Of a stretch of DNA of 16,292 bases, positions 8,881-16,009 are shown piece by piece (position 1 is the stretch's first letter; each line of letters opens with the position of its first letter). The translations under genes and the position numbers were made by a program. The notes under the pieces were generated by a model, which saw only the letters and a list, made by a program, of their open reading frames with translations, was not told the DNA's origin and ran no database searches. This stretch comes from JBAYJT01 sp041664965 (GTDB lineage: Bacteria; Pseudomonadota; Gammaproteobacteria; UBA9339), in the NCBI GenBank assembly GCA_041664965.1, contig JBAYJT010000036.1, positions 1-16,292 of the forward strand, written 5' to 3'.

Positions 8881-8913
8881 ATAGTATATAAAAATAGTTC
8901 GCTATAGTATATA
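8881..8913 (-). repeat. Pair of 10-bp direct repeats with -10-like cores upstream of the RND operon
   Basis: On the + strand the sequence ATAGTATATA occurs at 8881-8890 and again at 8904-8913, a spacing of 23 bases (about two helical turns). Read on the minus strand each copy contains TATACT, a good -10 hexamer, 40-65 bases upstream of the adaptor ATG. The second copy sits in a palindrome, CTATA-GTA-TATAG (8902-8914). This could be a tandem promoter or an operator for a local repressor; no regulator gene is adjacent, and no clear -35 accompanies either copy. Confidence 0.45.
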
Positions 8914-8955
8914 GAAAGTTAATTAGAAAAGGGCAGTTAGGTAGGTCAGATTAAG

Positions 8956-8986
8956 TAAGGGCGCACCTGTTGTGTGTGCACCCTTA
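8956..8986 (-). terminator. Strong hairpin between the HlyD adaptor gene and the RND operon
   Basis: An 11-bp stem (left arm ending GCGCAC, right arm starting GTGCAC, closing CCCTTA) with a 9-nt loop. In the minus-strand RNA one pair is G-U and all others are Watson-Crick. It lies 70-100 bases past the stop of the HlyD-like gene. There is no T-run directly after the stem on the minus strand, but a weaker AT-rich 7-bp hairpin at 8994-9013 with five T precedes it. Together they probably end or attenuate transcription from the HlyD gene; a structured mRNA leader is an alternative. Confidence 0.45.
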
Positions 8987-9054
8987 AGAATCAAAAACAT
9001 GTCTATATGTTTTCTTTATAAATCAATATATTATACGTTGCCACAAGGATTACT

Positions 9055-10053
9055 TTAGGTACTTTTGCTTTGTAAAATTACCTGCACAGGCTGGCCGGGG
9101 TGAAAGGCGAAGGCGGATTCTGGAGGCAATTTAGCCTCTACGCGATAAACTAATTTGTCGCGGCTGCTTTCGCTGTAGATTACTGGAGGGGTATATTCAG
9201 CTTCTGGAGAGATGAAATCTATTACTGCGGTGGATAATTTATTGCAACTATCGCAAGTAAAGTTGATCTTATTTCCAAGAGCAATTCTACTTAATTGTTT
9301 TTCTGGAATGAAAAATATAAGTTTAATGTTTTTGGCAGCAAGTAAGGAAACAACTGGCTGGCCGCTGTTTACAGTTTCGCCGACTTTGAAAAGGGTATCG
9401 AAAACCATAGCGTCAATGGGGGAGCGCTTGGTTTTTTGCTCTAAGGCCCAAGTAGCTTTTTTCACTTCAGCGGTATTAGATTCAACCAAAGCTTTTTGTG
9501 CCAAGATCGCATTTTCACGAGCTCCTAATTTAGCTTCTTCCAAATTGGCGCTCATTTGTTCTACTTTCTTTTTGTTGTTTAAATACTCAGAATCAATGCG
9601 GTCTACAGCCGATTTATCGATAGCTCCATACTTAATCATTTCATGATAGCGATCGAGAGTCTTTTTTGTGAAATCTAAATTTGCTATCGCCTGAACTTTC
9701 TGCGCTTCTAAGGCTTTAATCACATTAGCGCGACTGCCTTTTTCCATGTCTTGTAAGGTTTGTGTGGATTGAACAAGTTTTTGTTCGGCGGCTTTTAAGG
9801 CAGATGTTTCTGGTTCTTGATCTAGAATAAACAAAATCTGACCTGTTTTAACTGGGGTTCCTCTGTCTACAAAAAGTTGATCTAAAGTTCCGGAAATATT
9901 GCCAGTTATGTAAGTATATTTTCCCTCAATATAACCTTGAATGATAGTTTGGTGTTTAGAGCAGGAAAAACATGTCCATAAGATTGTTATATAAATCAAT
10001 AACTTAAGAAAAAAAGTCAAGGTCTGGGATTTTTTGCTCTTAATTGCTGGCAT
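9055..10053 (-). CDS. HlyD-family periplasmic adaptor, YhiI/YbhG-like, without ABC partners nearby
   Basis: A 332-residue membrane-fusion protein. The N-terminus is a hydrophobic helix (13-30) ending in TCFSCSK; Cys31 could be lipidated, but the lipobox is atypical, so a plain anchor is also possible. It has a biotinyl-lipoyl-like start (GNISGTLDQLFVDRGTPVKTGQ), a long coiled-coil hairpin (~80-200), the second lipoyl half (SPIDAMVFDTLFKVGETVNSGQ), and a C-terminal beta-barrel with CDSC and AEYTPPVIYS followed by KLVYRVEA, all typical of the YhiI/YbhG subgroup. Those proteins normally work with ABC-2 exporters (YbhFSR type), but none is seen in this window. A good GAGGA ribosome binding site lies inside the end of the upstream small gene, 6 bases away. 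Substrate unknown. Confidence 0.85.
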   Translation of the reverse strand: MPAIKSKKSQTLTFFLKLLIYITILWTCFSCSKHQTIIQGYIEGKYTYITGNISGTLDQLFVDRGTPVKTGQILFILDQEPETSALKAAEQKLVQSTQTLQDMEKGSRANVIKALEAQKVQAIANLDFTKKTLDRYHEMIKYGAIDKSAVDRIDSEYLNNKKKVEQMSANLEEAKLGARENAILAQKALVESNTAEVKKATWALEQKTKRSPIDAMVFDTLFKVGETVNSGQPVVSLLAAKNIKLIFFIPEKQLSRIALGNKINFTCDSCNKLSTAVIDFISPEAEYTPPVIYSESSRDKLVYRVEAKLPPESAFAFHPGQPVQVILQSKST

Positions 10054-10059
10054 CAGGAA

Positions 10060-10248
10060 CTATCCTCGTACAATTAAAACGCAAACAGCAATAAAGCCAA
10101 TTAAAAAAAGAGCTAGAATGCCCAAAGCGAAAAGGCTTTTCTCTAAATTTCCTTTGGAAAAGGCTTCAGGATTGCGATGAACGTAGCTATACAGCATCCA
10201 GCCGATGAAGATAGTGGTTAGAATAAGTAGTAATTTCGTCCAAAACAT
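10060..10248 (-). CDS. Small two-helix inner-membrane protein
   Basis: A 62-residue protein with two predicted transmembrane helices (about 5-22 and 39-60) joined by a polar loop (YVHRNPEAFSKGNLEK). The ATG is preceded by a GGAG ribosome binding site and, further up, by a good sigma70 promoter, and the gene is followed after 6 bases by the HlyD-like adaptor, whose ribosome binding site it contains. This arrangement supports a real gene and translational coupling. No function is recognised; it may assist assembly or anchoring of the adaptor complex. Confidence 0.7.
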   Translation of the reverse strand: MFWTKLLLILTTIFIGWMLYSYVHRNPEAFSKGNLEKSLFALGILALFLIGFIAVCVLIVRG

Positions 10249-10268
10249 CTGTCTTTACTCCGGGGTAT

Positions 10269-10297
10269 TTTATAACCTAGTTGGTAGCAGAGGTCAA
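10269..10297 (-). promoter_or_regulatory. Sigma70 promoter for the small membrane protein and HlyD adaptor genes
   Basis: Read on the minus strand: -35 TTGACC (10292-10297), a 17-bp spacer, and -10 TATAAA (10269-10274). Five of six bases match consensus in each box and the spacing is optimal. The start of transcription would fall near 10262, about 15 bases before the ATG at 10248, leaving a short leader that includes the GGAG ribosome binding site. Confidence 0.75.
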
Positions 10298-10340
10298 ACA
10301 TTTGTGGGCTGTGTTGTGTATGGAAAAGTAAAAAAATGTC

Positions 10341-11162
10341 TTAGTCTAACTGTGATTTTAGTGTTTGAAGTAATCTTTCCGCTTCTGTAGAAGAACGTTG
10401 CATTTCTGGTAGCTCAGCAACCTTTTTTCTTTGGCATTTCATGGCTAAGTTCTTAAATGTTCCAACTTGTTCTAGTGCTTGCGCTACAACACCTGTAGCA
10501 TTAGTTATTTTTGTCCTTAAAGCTTCCAGTTGGTTTGATATGTCCGTATATCGAGCACGAAGATCTTTAGATTCATTTCGCAAGTGTTCGATATCTGTTA
10601 CTAAGGTGTGATTTTGTTGAGTCAGCTCTCCGTGATTGATTTTTATTTCTTCTTCCAAAGTTGTAATTTTACCAATCAGCTCCTTAGCACTTTGCTGTAA
10701 GACTTGTATTCCCCTCTGCAGATCGGAGTTTTGTTGGGCCAGTTCTTTAGGAATGGTTTTTATTTGTTGTTGCAAAAAAACAATTTGATTAGTAAGTGAT
10801 TGATGTAAATCAATATTTTCTTTTCGTAGGAATTCTGTTTTCTTTTGTAGAGTGCAGTTACCTTCAACTAACTTTTCTTGGTTGGTGTTGATCTGTTGTT
10901 CTCTTTCCAAAGATATTCTAAGAATATCGATCCGGCCTTTTAGTTTAGCATTATCTACATCAAGTAAATTATTTCTTTCGCTGAGTGTTTTTTTAGTTTG
11001 GCCATTGCAGTATTCTCTGTAGATAAGTATGGCAATGATGATTATTAACAAGGTTATTGAGATAACTGTTGTTGTCTGAAGACTCTTAACTGTAGCTATT
11101 AGCTTACGATTTTCTTCTTGCAAAATTTTAATTTCTAACGGTGATTGTTTTGGTTTAAACAT
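10341..11162 (-). CDS. Membrane-anchored coiled-coil protein of unknown function
   Basis: I place the start at the ATG at 11162 (273 residues): the stop codon of the upstream gene (11170-11172) overlaps a GAGGA ribosome binding site that is well spaced for this ATG, whereas the in-frame ATG at 11189 has none and would overlap the upstream gene by 20 bases. The protein has a short basic N-terminus, one transmembrane helix (about residues 32-48, Ile-rich), then about 170 residues of heptad-like coiled coil rich in Leu, Gln, Lys and Glu, and a basic C-terminal tail. Two blocks, around ELAQQNSDL and ELTQQNHTL, are a 39-residue internal duplication also visible in the DNA. Only one family-independent feature set is visible, and no catalytic motif. 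It is probably co-transcribed with the preceding membrane protein. Confidence 0.7.
   Translation of the reverse strand: MFKPKQSPLEIKILQEENRKLIATVKSLQTTTVISITLLIIIIAILIYREYCNGQTKKTLSERNNLLDVDNAKLKGRIDILRISLEREQQINTNQEKLVEGNCTLQKKTEFLRKENIDLHQSLTNQIVFLQQQIKTIPKELAQQNSDLQRGIQVLQQSAKELIGKITTLEEEIKINHGELTQQNHTLVTDIEHLRNESKDLRARYTDISNQLEALRTKITNATGVVAQALEQVGTFKNLAMKCQRKKVAELPEMQRSSTEAERLLQTLKSQLD
10603..10777 (-). repeat. 117-bp internal duplication within the coiled-coil gene
   Basis: Blocks around 10603-10660 and 10720-10777 are offset by exactly 117 bases and share TTTTGTTG (10612 and 10729), a GYCAGYTCT-like stretch and a TTTTTATTT run in the same order. At the protein level they give ELTQQN and ELAQQN followed by similar heptads, 39 residues apart. 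Confidence 0.65.
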
Positions 11163-11166
11163 ATGA

Positions 11167-11171
11167 TCCTC
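11167..11171 (-). promoter_or_regulatory. Ribosome binding site that decides the start of the coiled-coil gene
   Basis: The minus strand reads GAGGA at these positions, overlapping the TGA stop of the upstream gene, with 4 bases to the ATG at 11160-11162. It favours the downstream ATG over the one at 11189. Confidence 0.65.
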
Positions 11172-12435
11172 AATTTGGTGTATGGTCATTTTTGTATTGA
11201 TCGATCAATTCGATAATTTCCTCGTGGTTTTTTTGAGCTGCCTCCATTTCACTTTCATAGTCTTCTTTGCCGTGTCTGATGGTAGTATTAAATAAACCAA
11301 AAGGATTTACTCTGTGTTGATTTCTTTGCACATGATTTACCCTATTTTTTGCTTCGAGTAGATGGCGAAATTCCGCATTTAGAAGAATCTGAATCCTATA
11401 TTGAGTTTTTTCTGGTAGTTCTGAAAAATCTATTCCAGTATCGTTTTCTAGTTTTGAGATAGCTTCTTGCATTTCCGACTTGGTGATATCCCTAACTTCA
11501 ACACGGGGAAATTTGTGCGATGCCATGAAAGCTTTGTAAGAAAAATATCCAATTCCAATGATTAAAGTTCCAGCCGCGACTGTAAAGGCTAAAGGTGCTG
11601 TTAGAGGCAAGGCAACTTGGGCGGACAACCCTGAAAGTGAGATTCCTGCGCCAATTGTTGCGCTACCCAAGCTAGTTGATACGCCTGTTTCGCCCATTGG
11701 TCTTTTTATTTTTAAAGGTAGTGTTTTAGTTGTTGTTTCTAATTCAGAAGTTATAGAATGAGAATTGGTTGTACCTGGAGTAGTAGTTGTCGAACTGTGT
11801 TCTTCTATGGCCGAGCTTTTTTTTGGTTCTATCCCCAGAAAATTATTAATTAATTGGTAAACTTTTTCTGTGATAGCTTTTTGTAGTTGAAAGGGTAAGC
11901 CAATTAATTTGGTTGTCATGTAGTCTTCGCATTTTTGTTGATATACCAAGTGATCTGTCTTGGTCATTTCGGATGGATCGATGCTAGGGGTAGGAAATTC
12001 CGAGTCTTTTAGTAGATTATATGCAAACTCTGATATCGTCATTGCGATTGGTGCGGTTCCACCAAGTAGTTTTTCGTTAATAAGATCAAAGCCAGTATCC
12101 ACAAGAGTTTCTGTAGACGCTCTTTTGGTTTTTTGCAGAGAGCTTTCTTCTGGCTCATCGTCTTCTACAGCGTGGCTAACAAAGTGTGTAGCTAGTTTAG
12201 TGACCTTAGCGGGTGTTTTAGCTAAGATTTTGGTCAGCTCATCTTCGCCCAAATCAGATGTGTCTACATATTTTTCGAAAGCTGATCCCAGTTCATCGGT
12301 AACTGTGGAAAAAAATTGAAAAACCTTCTTAGAGGATGAACTACCAGTTTGTTCTTTTTTTTCTGTTTCTGCAGGTGATTTTTCCTTCACTTCAGATTTT
12401 TCATTTACTTCTAATTTTCTTTTGGGTTTTGGCAT
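11170..12435 (-). CDS. Uncharacterised 421-aa protein with charged N-terminus, Ser/Thr linker and central hydrophobic segment
   Basis: The start is set at the ATG at 12435 because a perfect GGAGG lies 5 bases upstream; the in-frame ATG at 12447 would place that Shine-Dalgarno inside the gene. The product has a highly charged Lys/Glu/Ser N-terminal tail (1-38), a mixed helical region (~39-205), a Ser/Thr-rich linker (~206-240), a Gly/Ala/Leu-rich hydrophobic stretch (~253-303, probably one or two membrane helices) and a polar helical C-terminus (~310-421). There is no signal peptide and no known enzymatic motif. It precedes the coiled-coil gene by 7 bases and follows the MATE gene by 44 bases, so the two unknown genes are likely one functional unit. 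The composition is reminiscent of secreted effectors or membrane-remodelling proteins of intracellular bacteria, but that is inference. Confidence 0.7.
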   Translation of the reverse strand: MPKPKRKLEVNEKSEVKEKSPAETEKKEQTGSSSSKKVFQFFSTVTDELGSAFEKYVDTSDLGEDELTKILAKTPAKVTKLATHFVSHAVEDDEPEESSLQKTKRASTETLVDTGFDLINEKLLGGTAPIAMTISEFAYNLLKDSEFPTPSIDPSEMTKTDHLVYQQKCEDYMTTKLIGLPFQLQKAITEKVYQLINNFLGIEPKKSSAIEEHSSTTTTPGTTNSHSITSELETTTKTLPLKIKRPMGETGVSTSLGSATIGAGISLSGLSAQVALPLTAPLAFTVAAGTLIIGIGYFSYKAFMASHKFPRVEVRDITKSEMQEAISKLENDTGIDFSELPEKTQYRIQILLNAEFRHLLEAKNRVNHVQRNQHRVNPFGLFNTTIRHGKEDYESEMEAAQKNHEEIIELIDQYKNDHTPN

Positions 12436-12440
12436 AGAAA

Positions 12441-12445
12441 CCTCC
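12441..12445 (-). promoter_or_regulatory. Perfect Shine-Dalgarno fixing the start of the 421-aa protein
   Basis: The minus strand reads GGAGG here, 5 bases before the ATG at 12433-12435. It lies downstream of the alternative ATG at 12447, which therefore is very unlikely to be the start. Confidence 0.8.
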
Positions 12446-12479
12446 ATTTTTTTATGGTTAAAATGTTACTCCATCAATT

Positions 12480-13910
12480 CTAGCCATGCAAATCCTTAAT
12501 TTTATTAATCATTAATGGACAAGAAAGCTTATGCCAACGGAAGATGAGAAAAACTGCGCTCAACAAGAAAGTTAAGACAAATCCCAGTCGAACGCCTATA
12601 ACTCCCATGTGCATGGGAAATGCTAAAAGATAGCCAATAGGTAAACTCAAAGCACAAGCTAAAACCACGCTAACTAACATGGGCACTATTGTATCGCGCA
12701 GTCCTCTTAAAGCTGAAACTGCTACGGTTCTAATGCCATCTGGTATGTTCATAATGCCAGTTAGAATGAGAAGAGAAGTGGATAAAGCAAGGGTAGCTTG
12801 ATTACTAGCGCTTTTGCTACCGAGATAGAAAGATATCAAAAATTTGGGCGCAATGATGTAGGCGAGGGCGCCTAAGAGTGTCGCAACTAGGGAAAGATAC
12901 ATAGCGGCATAACCTAAATCGCGAATCACAGCGTAATTGCGTTTTCCGAGCTCTTGGCTAACCACAATCATACTGGCTTGTGCAATGCCAAAAGGTACCA
13001 TAAAAGCGATTAAGTTAATCTGCAAAGTAGCTTGTTGCGCGGCTAAAGATATTTCACCTAAAACACCTATCATTAGGGTCGAAATAGAGAGGGCGCCAAG
13101 TTCTGCAATGCTCATAGCATAAATTGGCCAGCCAATATTGAATAATTGACGCAAATAATGGAACTGAAATTTACCTTTGAAATAGAATAATTTATAGCAG
13201 TGATATTTTTTGAACATTAGGCAGTGGATTGGGAAAATTACTGCCCAAAGCATAAATGTGATGCTATAAGCAATGCCCATACCAAACATACCCATTTTAG
13301 GTAGGCCCAATTTACCAAAAACAAGTACATAGCCTATTAGCAGAAAGACAGCAGAGGATAATAAGTTGTAGACTGTAGCTAATTTTTGCTTGGAAATTCC
13401 GGTAAAAAATTGTGTCCAAGTTATATACCATAGAACTGGAGTTACTCCCCAAGCATAGCCGCGTAAATATTCTTCTGCTAGCTTAACCAGCTTAGGTTCT
13501 TGTTTGAATAAAATTAAAATGGGCCCAATGTACCATAAAAGCAGTGTAAAAGGCAGGCCAACTATGATGCCCATAAGTAAGCTTTGGCGCACAACAGAGC
13601 CAATTTCAGTATGTTGCTTTGCTCCATAGTGATAGCCAACTAAAACTCCAGTAGCGAAAATAAGCCCCCAAATTGAAACAACTGTAAACCATAAAACGCT
13701 ATTTACTAGTGCACAAGCTGCAACTTCAGAGGGCCCAAGTCTTGCAAGCATAAGCATGGCGGCAAACATACAGAGTGCGCCAGAAACGCGTGCTCCTACA
13801 AGAGGCCAAGCCATAGCTAAAGTTATTTTGGAAGCAGCGCGAAAGCGCTCTAAGTGGTTTCTTACACGAAGTGGATCAGGAGAAGTAGAAAGCGGCGACG
13901 AAATAGACAT
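12480..13910 (-). CDS. MATE-family multidrug efflux transporter (NorM-like)
   Basis: A 476-residue inner-membrane antiporter with the two six-helix MatE halves. The first half begins near AMAWPLVGARVSGALCMFAAMLMLARLGP and the second near LFNIGWPIYAMSIAELGALSISTLMIGVLG, the usual pseudo-twofold repeat; the second half also has VSQELGKRNY and VSALRGLRDTIVPM, both characteristic of NorM-like proteins. The family exports cationic drugs in exchange for sodium or protons. I chose the ATG at 13910 (GGAA six bases upstream) over the TTG at 13940 that extends the frame by ten residues. It begins 42 bases after cpoB with no convincing terminator between them, so it may be read through from the pal promoter. 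Confidence 0.9.
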   Translation of the reverse strand: MSISSPLSTSPDPLRVRNHLERFRAASKITLAMAWPLVGARVSGALCMFAAMLMLARLGPSEVAACALVNSVLWFTVVSIWGLIFATGVLVGYHYGAKQHTEIGSVVRQSLLMGIIVGLPFTLLLWYIGPILILFKQEPKLVKLAEEYLRGYAWGVTPVLWYITWTQFFTGISKQKLATVYNLLSSAVFLLIGYVLVFGKLGLPKMGMFGMGIAYSITFMLWAVIFPIHCLMFKKYHCYKLFYFKGKFQFHYLRQLFNIGWPIYAMSIAELGALSISTLMIGVLGEISLAAQQATLQINLIAFMVPFGIAQASMIVVSQELGKRNYAVIRDLGYAAMYLSLVATLLGALAYIIAPKFLISFYLGSKSASNQATLALSTSLLILTGIMNIPDGIRTVAVSALRGLRDTIVPMLVSVVLACALSLPIGYLLAFPMHMGVIGVRLGFVLTFLLSAVFLIFRWHKLSCPLMINKIKDLHG

Positions 13911-13952
13911 AAACTTTTCCAGCCGCTTCCTATACGGCAAACAAATTATTTT

Positions 13953-14957
13953 TTATTCAATTAACTGCTTTTGTTTCTTTTTATTGGCTTCTGAAGTTGC
14001 ATCAGCAGTCATACTTGCCAGCTGATGAGTTGCAAGTTGCGCAGCAGTACTGCCAGGAAAGCGAGATTGTACTTGTTGCAATTCTTTACGTGCTTCTGCA
14101 TATTTTCCCATGCTGTTATGGATAATTCCAAGTTTTAGTAAACTATCAGCAGTTTTAGTTGAGTTCGGATATTTACTTAGAACAGTCTTAAATTCAGAAC
14201 TAGATTTATCGAATTGATTAAGTAAGTAATAGCATTCACCGAGCCAATAGTGTGCGTTTACAGCATATGCACCTTTGGGATAGGACTTTATGTAAGAAAC
14301 AAATTTAGAACTAGCGCTATCATATTTTTTTTGTTGTAGATCCGAAAAAGCGTCTTCGTAAATCTTTTGTTCTTTGGGCACGCTTTGTTGATCTTGGTCT
14401 GGCAAGGCGGTGGCAGAAGAAGCGCTAGGCAAAGTCGAGCCTTGCGACTCCATACTCGAGCCAGCAGCGGGTGCAACCGTGGGAGGGGCACCCTTAACAT
14501 CCCCAAGACGACGTTGTAAATCTGCATAGAAATTACGCAATTGGTCATTTAACGCTTGAATGTCGTGAGTTTGTTTGTCATTTTGACCACTAAGCTTTGC
14601 GACATCTTGCTGTAGGCTGTCAATGCGTGCAGGCAGGTTCATTTGCACAAGATTATTTATTTGCTGCTCCAAACGTGTCAGACGCTGCTCCGTTGACATG
14701 TTAGAAGTGTTGATAACAGCAGTTTTTTCAGATGCAAGTGGTGTATTGTCAGGCGTTGTTGCTAGAGGTTGCTCCGCTGGCAAAGGCTTAGTTTTAGCGC
14801 TCGGCATCATGGCTTCAGGAGCATCGTTAGATGCTTGCATTGAGGTTGCAGAAGTAGTGCCAGAATTATTATCTCCTAATTCAACCACTGGTGCGTCAGC
14901 GAGAGCAATAGATGTAAAGAGCGATAGAGCTAATACAAAAAAAGGCGCTTTTTTCAT
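13953..14957 (-). CDS. cpoB: Tol-Pal system protein CpoB (YbgF)
   Basis: A 334-residue periplasmic protein that, in E. coli, links Tol-Pal action to PBP1B-dependent septal peptidoglycan synthesis. A signal peptide covers residues 1-20 (cleavage after IALA). A low-complexity Ala/Pro/Thr region (21-85) precedes the trimerising coiled coil (about 86-152, heptads from TEQRLTRLEQQINNLVQ to LRNFYADLQRRLG). After a Ser/Pro-rich linker come three TPR units (about 197-230, 234-267, 271-304; for example AHYWLGECYYLLNQFDKSSSEF). It is longer than the E. coli protein (about 263 residues) because of the linker regions. It starts 3 bases after the stop of pal, the conserved order. Confidence 0.92.
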   Translation of the reverse strand: MKKAPFFVLALSLFTSIALADAPVVELGDNNSGTTSATSMQASNDAPEAMMPSAKTKPLPAEQPLATTPDNTPLASEKTAVINTSNMSTEQRLTRLEQQINNLVQMNLPARIDSLQQDVAKLSGQNDKQTHDIQALNDQLRNFYADLQRRLGDVKGAPPTVAPAAGSSMESQGSTLPSASSATALPDQDQQSVPKEQKIYEDAFSDLQQKKYDSASSKFVSYIKSYPKGAYAVNAHYWLGECYYLLNQFDKSSSEFKTVLSKYPNSTKTADSLLKLGIIHNSMGKYAEARKELQQVQSRFPGSTAAQLATHQLASMTADATSEANKKKQKQLIE

Positions 14958-14960
14958 TTT

Positions 14961-15494
14961 TTATTTAACCTCATAAATCAAGCTAGTGTGACGGTTCAAG
15001 CGGAAAGATGCTTCGTCGTGGCCGGTAGCAATTGGTTTTTCTTTGCCAAAACTAATCATAACAATCTGCCTTTGTGGAACGCCTTGTTGTTTTAAGACAT
15101 TAGCAACAGCTTTAGCTCGGCGCCAGCCTAGGGCTACGTTGTATTCGCGACTACCACGTTCGTCAGCATTGCCTTCTAAGCGAACCCTGGCGTTTGAATG
15201 CGCTACCAAATAAGCAGCTTGGGCATTGATAGATGCGATATCAGCTTGATAGACCAGATCTTTATCAAAATCAAAATAATAAATTTGATTGAATGGTGCC
15301 TTGTAGCGATTAGGCGAATTGGCACCATTTAAATCGCCAAAACTGGGTTGATCGCCAATACCAGACGCTTGTGCGCCTTGATTGAGGTCGCTTACATCTG
15401 CATTTCCAGTTTTGTTTTTCATGGAGCTACAGCCCGCTACAAAAGCAAGGGTTATGGCAACTAAAGCAAGTTTTGTTCCAAAATTCTTGTTCAT
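14961..15494 (-). CDS. pal: Peptidoglycan-associated lipoprotein Pal
   Basis: A 177-residue outer-membrane lipoprotein. The signal peptide ends with lipobox FVAGC, with Cys22 the expected lipidated residue. The C-terminal OmpA-like domain (about 70-175) begins IYYFDFDKDLV and contains NADERGSREYNVALGWRRAKAV, the peptidoglycan-binding signature, where the usual GHADERG histidine is Asn, a common variant. Pal anchors the outer membrane to peptidoglycan and is pulled to the division site by TolQRAB. A strong GGAGGA ribosome binding site and a likely promoter lie upstream. In most gammaproteobacteria tolB precedes pal; here the upstream space is taken by mobile-element debris, so tolB must be elsewhere. 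Confidence 0.95.
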   Translation of the reverse strand: MNKNFGTKLALVAITLAFVAGCSSMKNKTGNADVSDLNQGAQASGIGDQPSFGDLNGANSPNRYKAPFNQIYYFDFDKDLVYQADIASINAQAAYLVAHSNARVRLEGNADERGSREYNVALGWRRAKAVANVLKQQGVPQRQIVMISFGKEKPIATGHDEASFRLNRHTSLIYEVK

Positions 15495-15531
15495 ATTTTC
15501 CTCCGAAAATAAAATAAATTCTGTTGCTTGG

Positions 15532-15559
15532 ATTCTATGCTAAATATCTAAAAATTCAA
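15532..15559 (-). promoter_or_regulatory. Likely sigma70 promoter of pal-cpoB
   Basis: Read on the minus strand: -35 TTGAAT (15554-15559), 16-bp spacer, -10 TAGAAT (15532-15537), 38 bases upstream of the pal ATG. It lies between pal and the decayed Rpn remnant, which is consistent with pal having its own promoter rather than depending on tolB. Confidence 0.5.
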
Positions 15560-15590
15560 TGGATGAAGAAGAAATAAGTTTAGGATTTAT

Positions 15591-15833
15591 TTAGTCGTTT
15601 TTTTCTATTTTGTTTTTAGAAAGGGCGAGTATTTTTGCTACTTTTGAAGAAGAGAAACCTTCGCGGCGCAATTCTTCTGCAACTATCTGTAGGGCTTTTT
15701 CTTGACCTTCTTCACGTCCTTGTTGCACACCTTTCCGCCTGTATTGTTCTGCTATAGTCATAATCTGTTCCTCATCAACATTGGTCAACCCATTCTTTAT
15801 TATTTCGCGAAAGTCCTCTGACTTATGGATTGG
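15591..15833 (-). pseudogene. 3' remnant of an Rpn/YhgA-type PD-(D/E)XK transposase-nuclease
   Basis: The residues around IMTIAEQYRRKGVQQGREEGQEKALQIV followed by a short helical end (FSSSKVAKILALSKNKIEK) match the C-terminal tail of Rpn/YhgA-like proteins, in which a MTIAEQ-like helix leads into GxxxGxxEG repeats. The frame stays open upstream of the first ATG (15761) and of a TTG (15788) and ends at an in-frame TAG (15834-15836), so it is a truncated piece. The catalytic PD-(D/E)XK domain, which lies N-terminal to this tail, is absent. Family members of about 300 residues promote recombination; this fragment cannot. A short translated ORF of 55-65 residues is the alternative, but homology to the family tail suggests decay. 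Confidence 0.75.
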
Positions 15834-15870
15834 CTATACTATAAAACAATCCGCTAGGATTTTCAATTTT

Positions 15871-15987
15871 AAGCCCTGTAAAGGGCGATTTAGAATAGCC
15901 CAGTCCAAGCGAGCCGCGCGTAGCGCGTGGCGAGAGTCGGGCTGGGTAAGAGATTATCAAAACAAAACCCAAGCCCTGAAAGGGCGA
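15871..15987. repeat. REP-like palindromic cluster (BIME) associated with the adjacent Y1 transposase
   Basis: Two copies of a short palindrome, AAGCCCTG(T)AAAGGGCGA, occur at 15871-15888 and 15971-15987, exactly 100 bases apart. Between them is a long imperfect inverted repeat: an outer stem CCCAGTCC (15899-15906) with GGGCTGGG (15939-15946), and an inner stem GCCGCGCG (15913-15920) with CGCGTGGC (15924-15931) around a TAG loop. Each pairing has one G-T wobble. The whole is GC-rich in an AT-rich neighbourhood and ends 22 bases from the transposase stop codon, as expected for REP units mobilised by RAYT proteins. Confidence 0.8.
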
Positions 15988-16009
15988 AATAAAAAAATAA
16001 TCAACATTC

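Noticed and set aside
9212..9646. 144-codon plus-strand reading frame inside the HlyD-like gene
   Set aside because: It lies wholly antisense to a gene with clear family signatures, has no ribosome binding site or family resemblance, and is a shadow frame.
11960..12319. 119-codon plus-strand reading frame opposite the 421-aa protein
   Set aside because: Antisense to a well-supported gene with a perfect Shine-Dalgarno; the Ser/Val-rich product is what the complement of an acidic helical protein would give.
12448..12479. Separate promoter for the 421-aa gene in the 44-base gap after MATE
   Set aside because: A TTGATG/TAAAAA pair can be drawn at 17-bp spacing but the region is A/T-rich and the match is weak; co-transcription with the MATE gene is equally likely.
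13911..13940. TTG start at 13940 for the MATE transporter
   Set aside because: It adds ten polar residues without a good ribosome binding site; the ATG at 13910 has GGAA at suitable spacing and gives normal family length.
15591..15788. Intact 65-residue gene with a TTG start
   Set aside because: The family-like sequence is only the C-terminal tail of Rpn/YhgA proteins and continues upstream of the supposed start, so it reads as a decayed remnant.
15871..15987. Two identical-looking short repeats as a CRISPR remnant
   Set aside because: The repeats are short self-palindromes, only two copies exist, the interval is itself an inverted repeat rather than a spacer, and no cas gene is present; the REP/RAYT explanation fits better.
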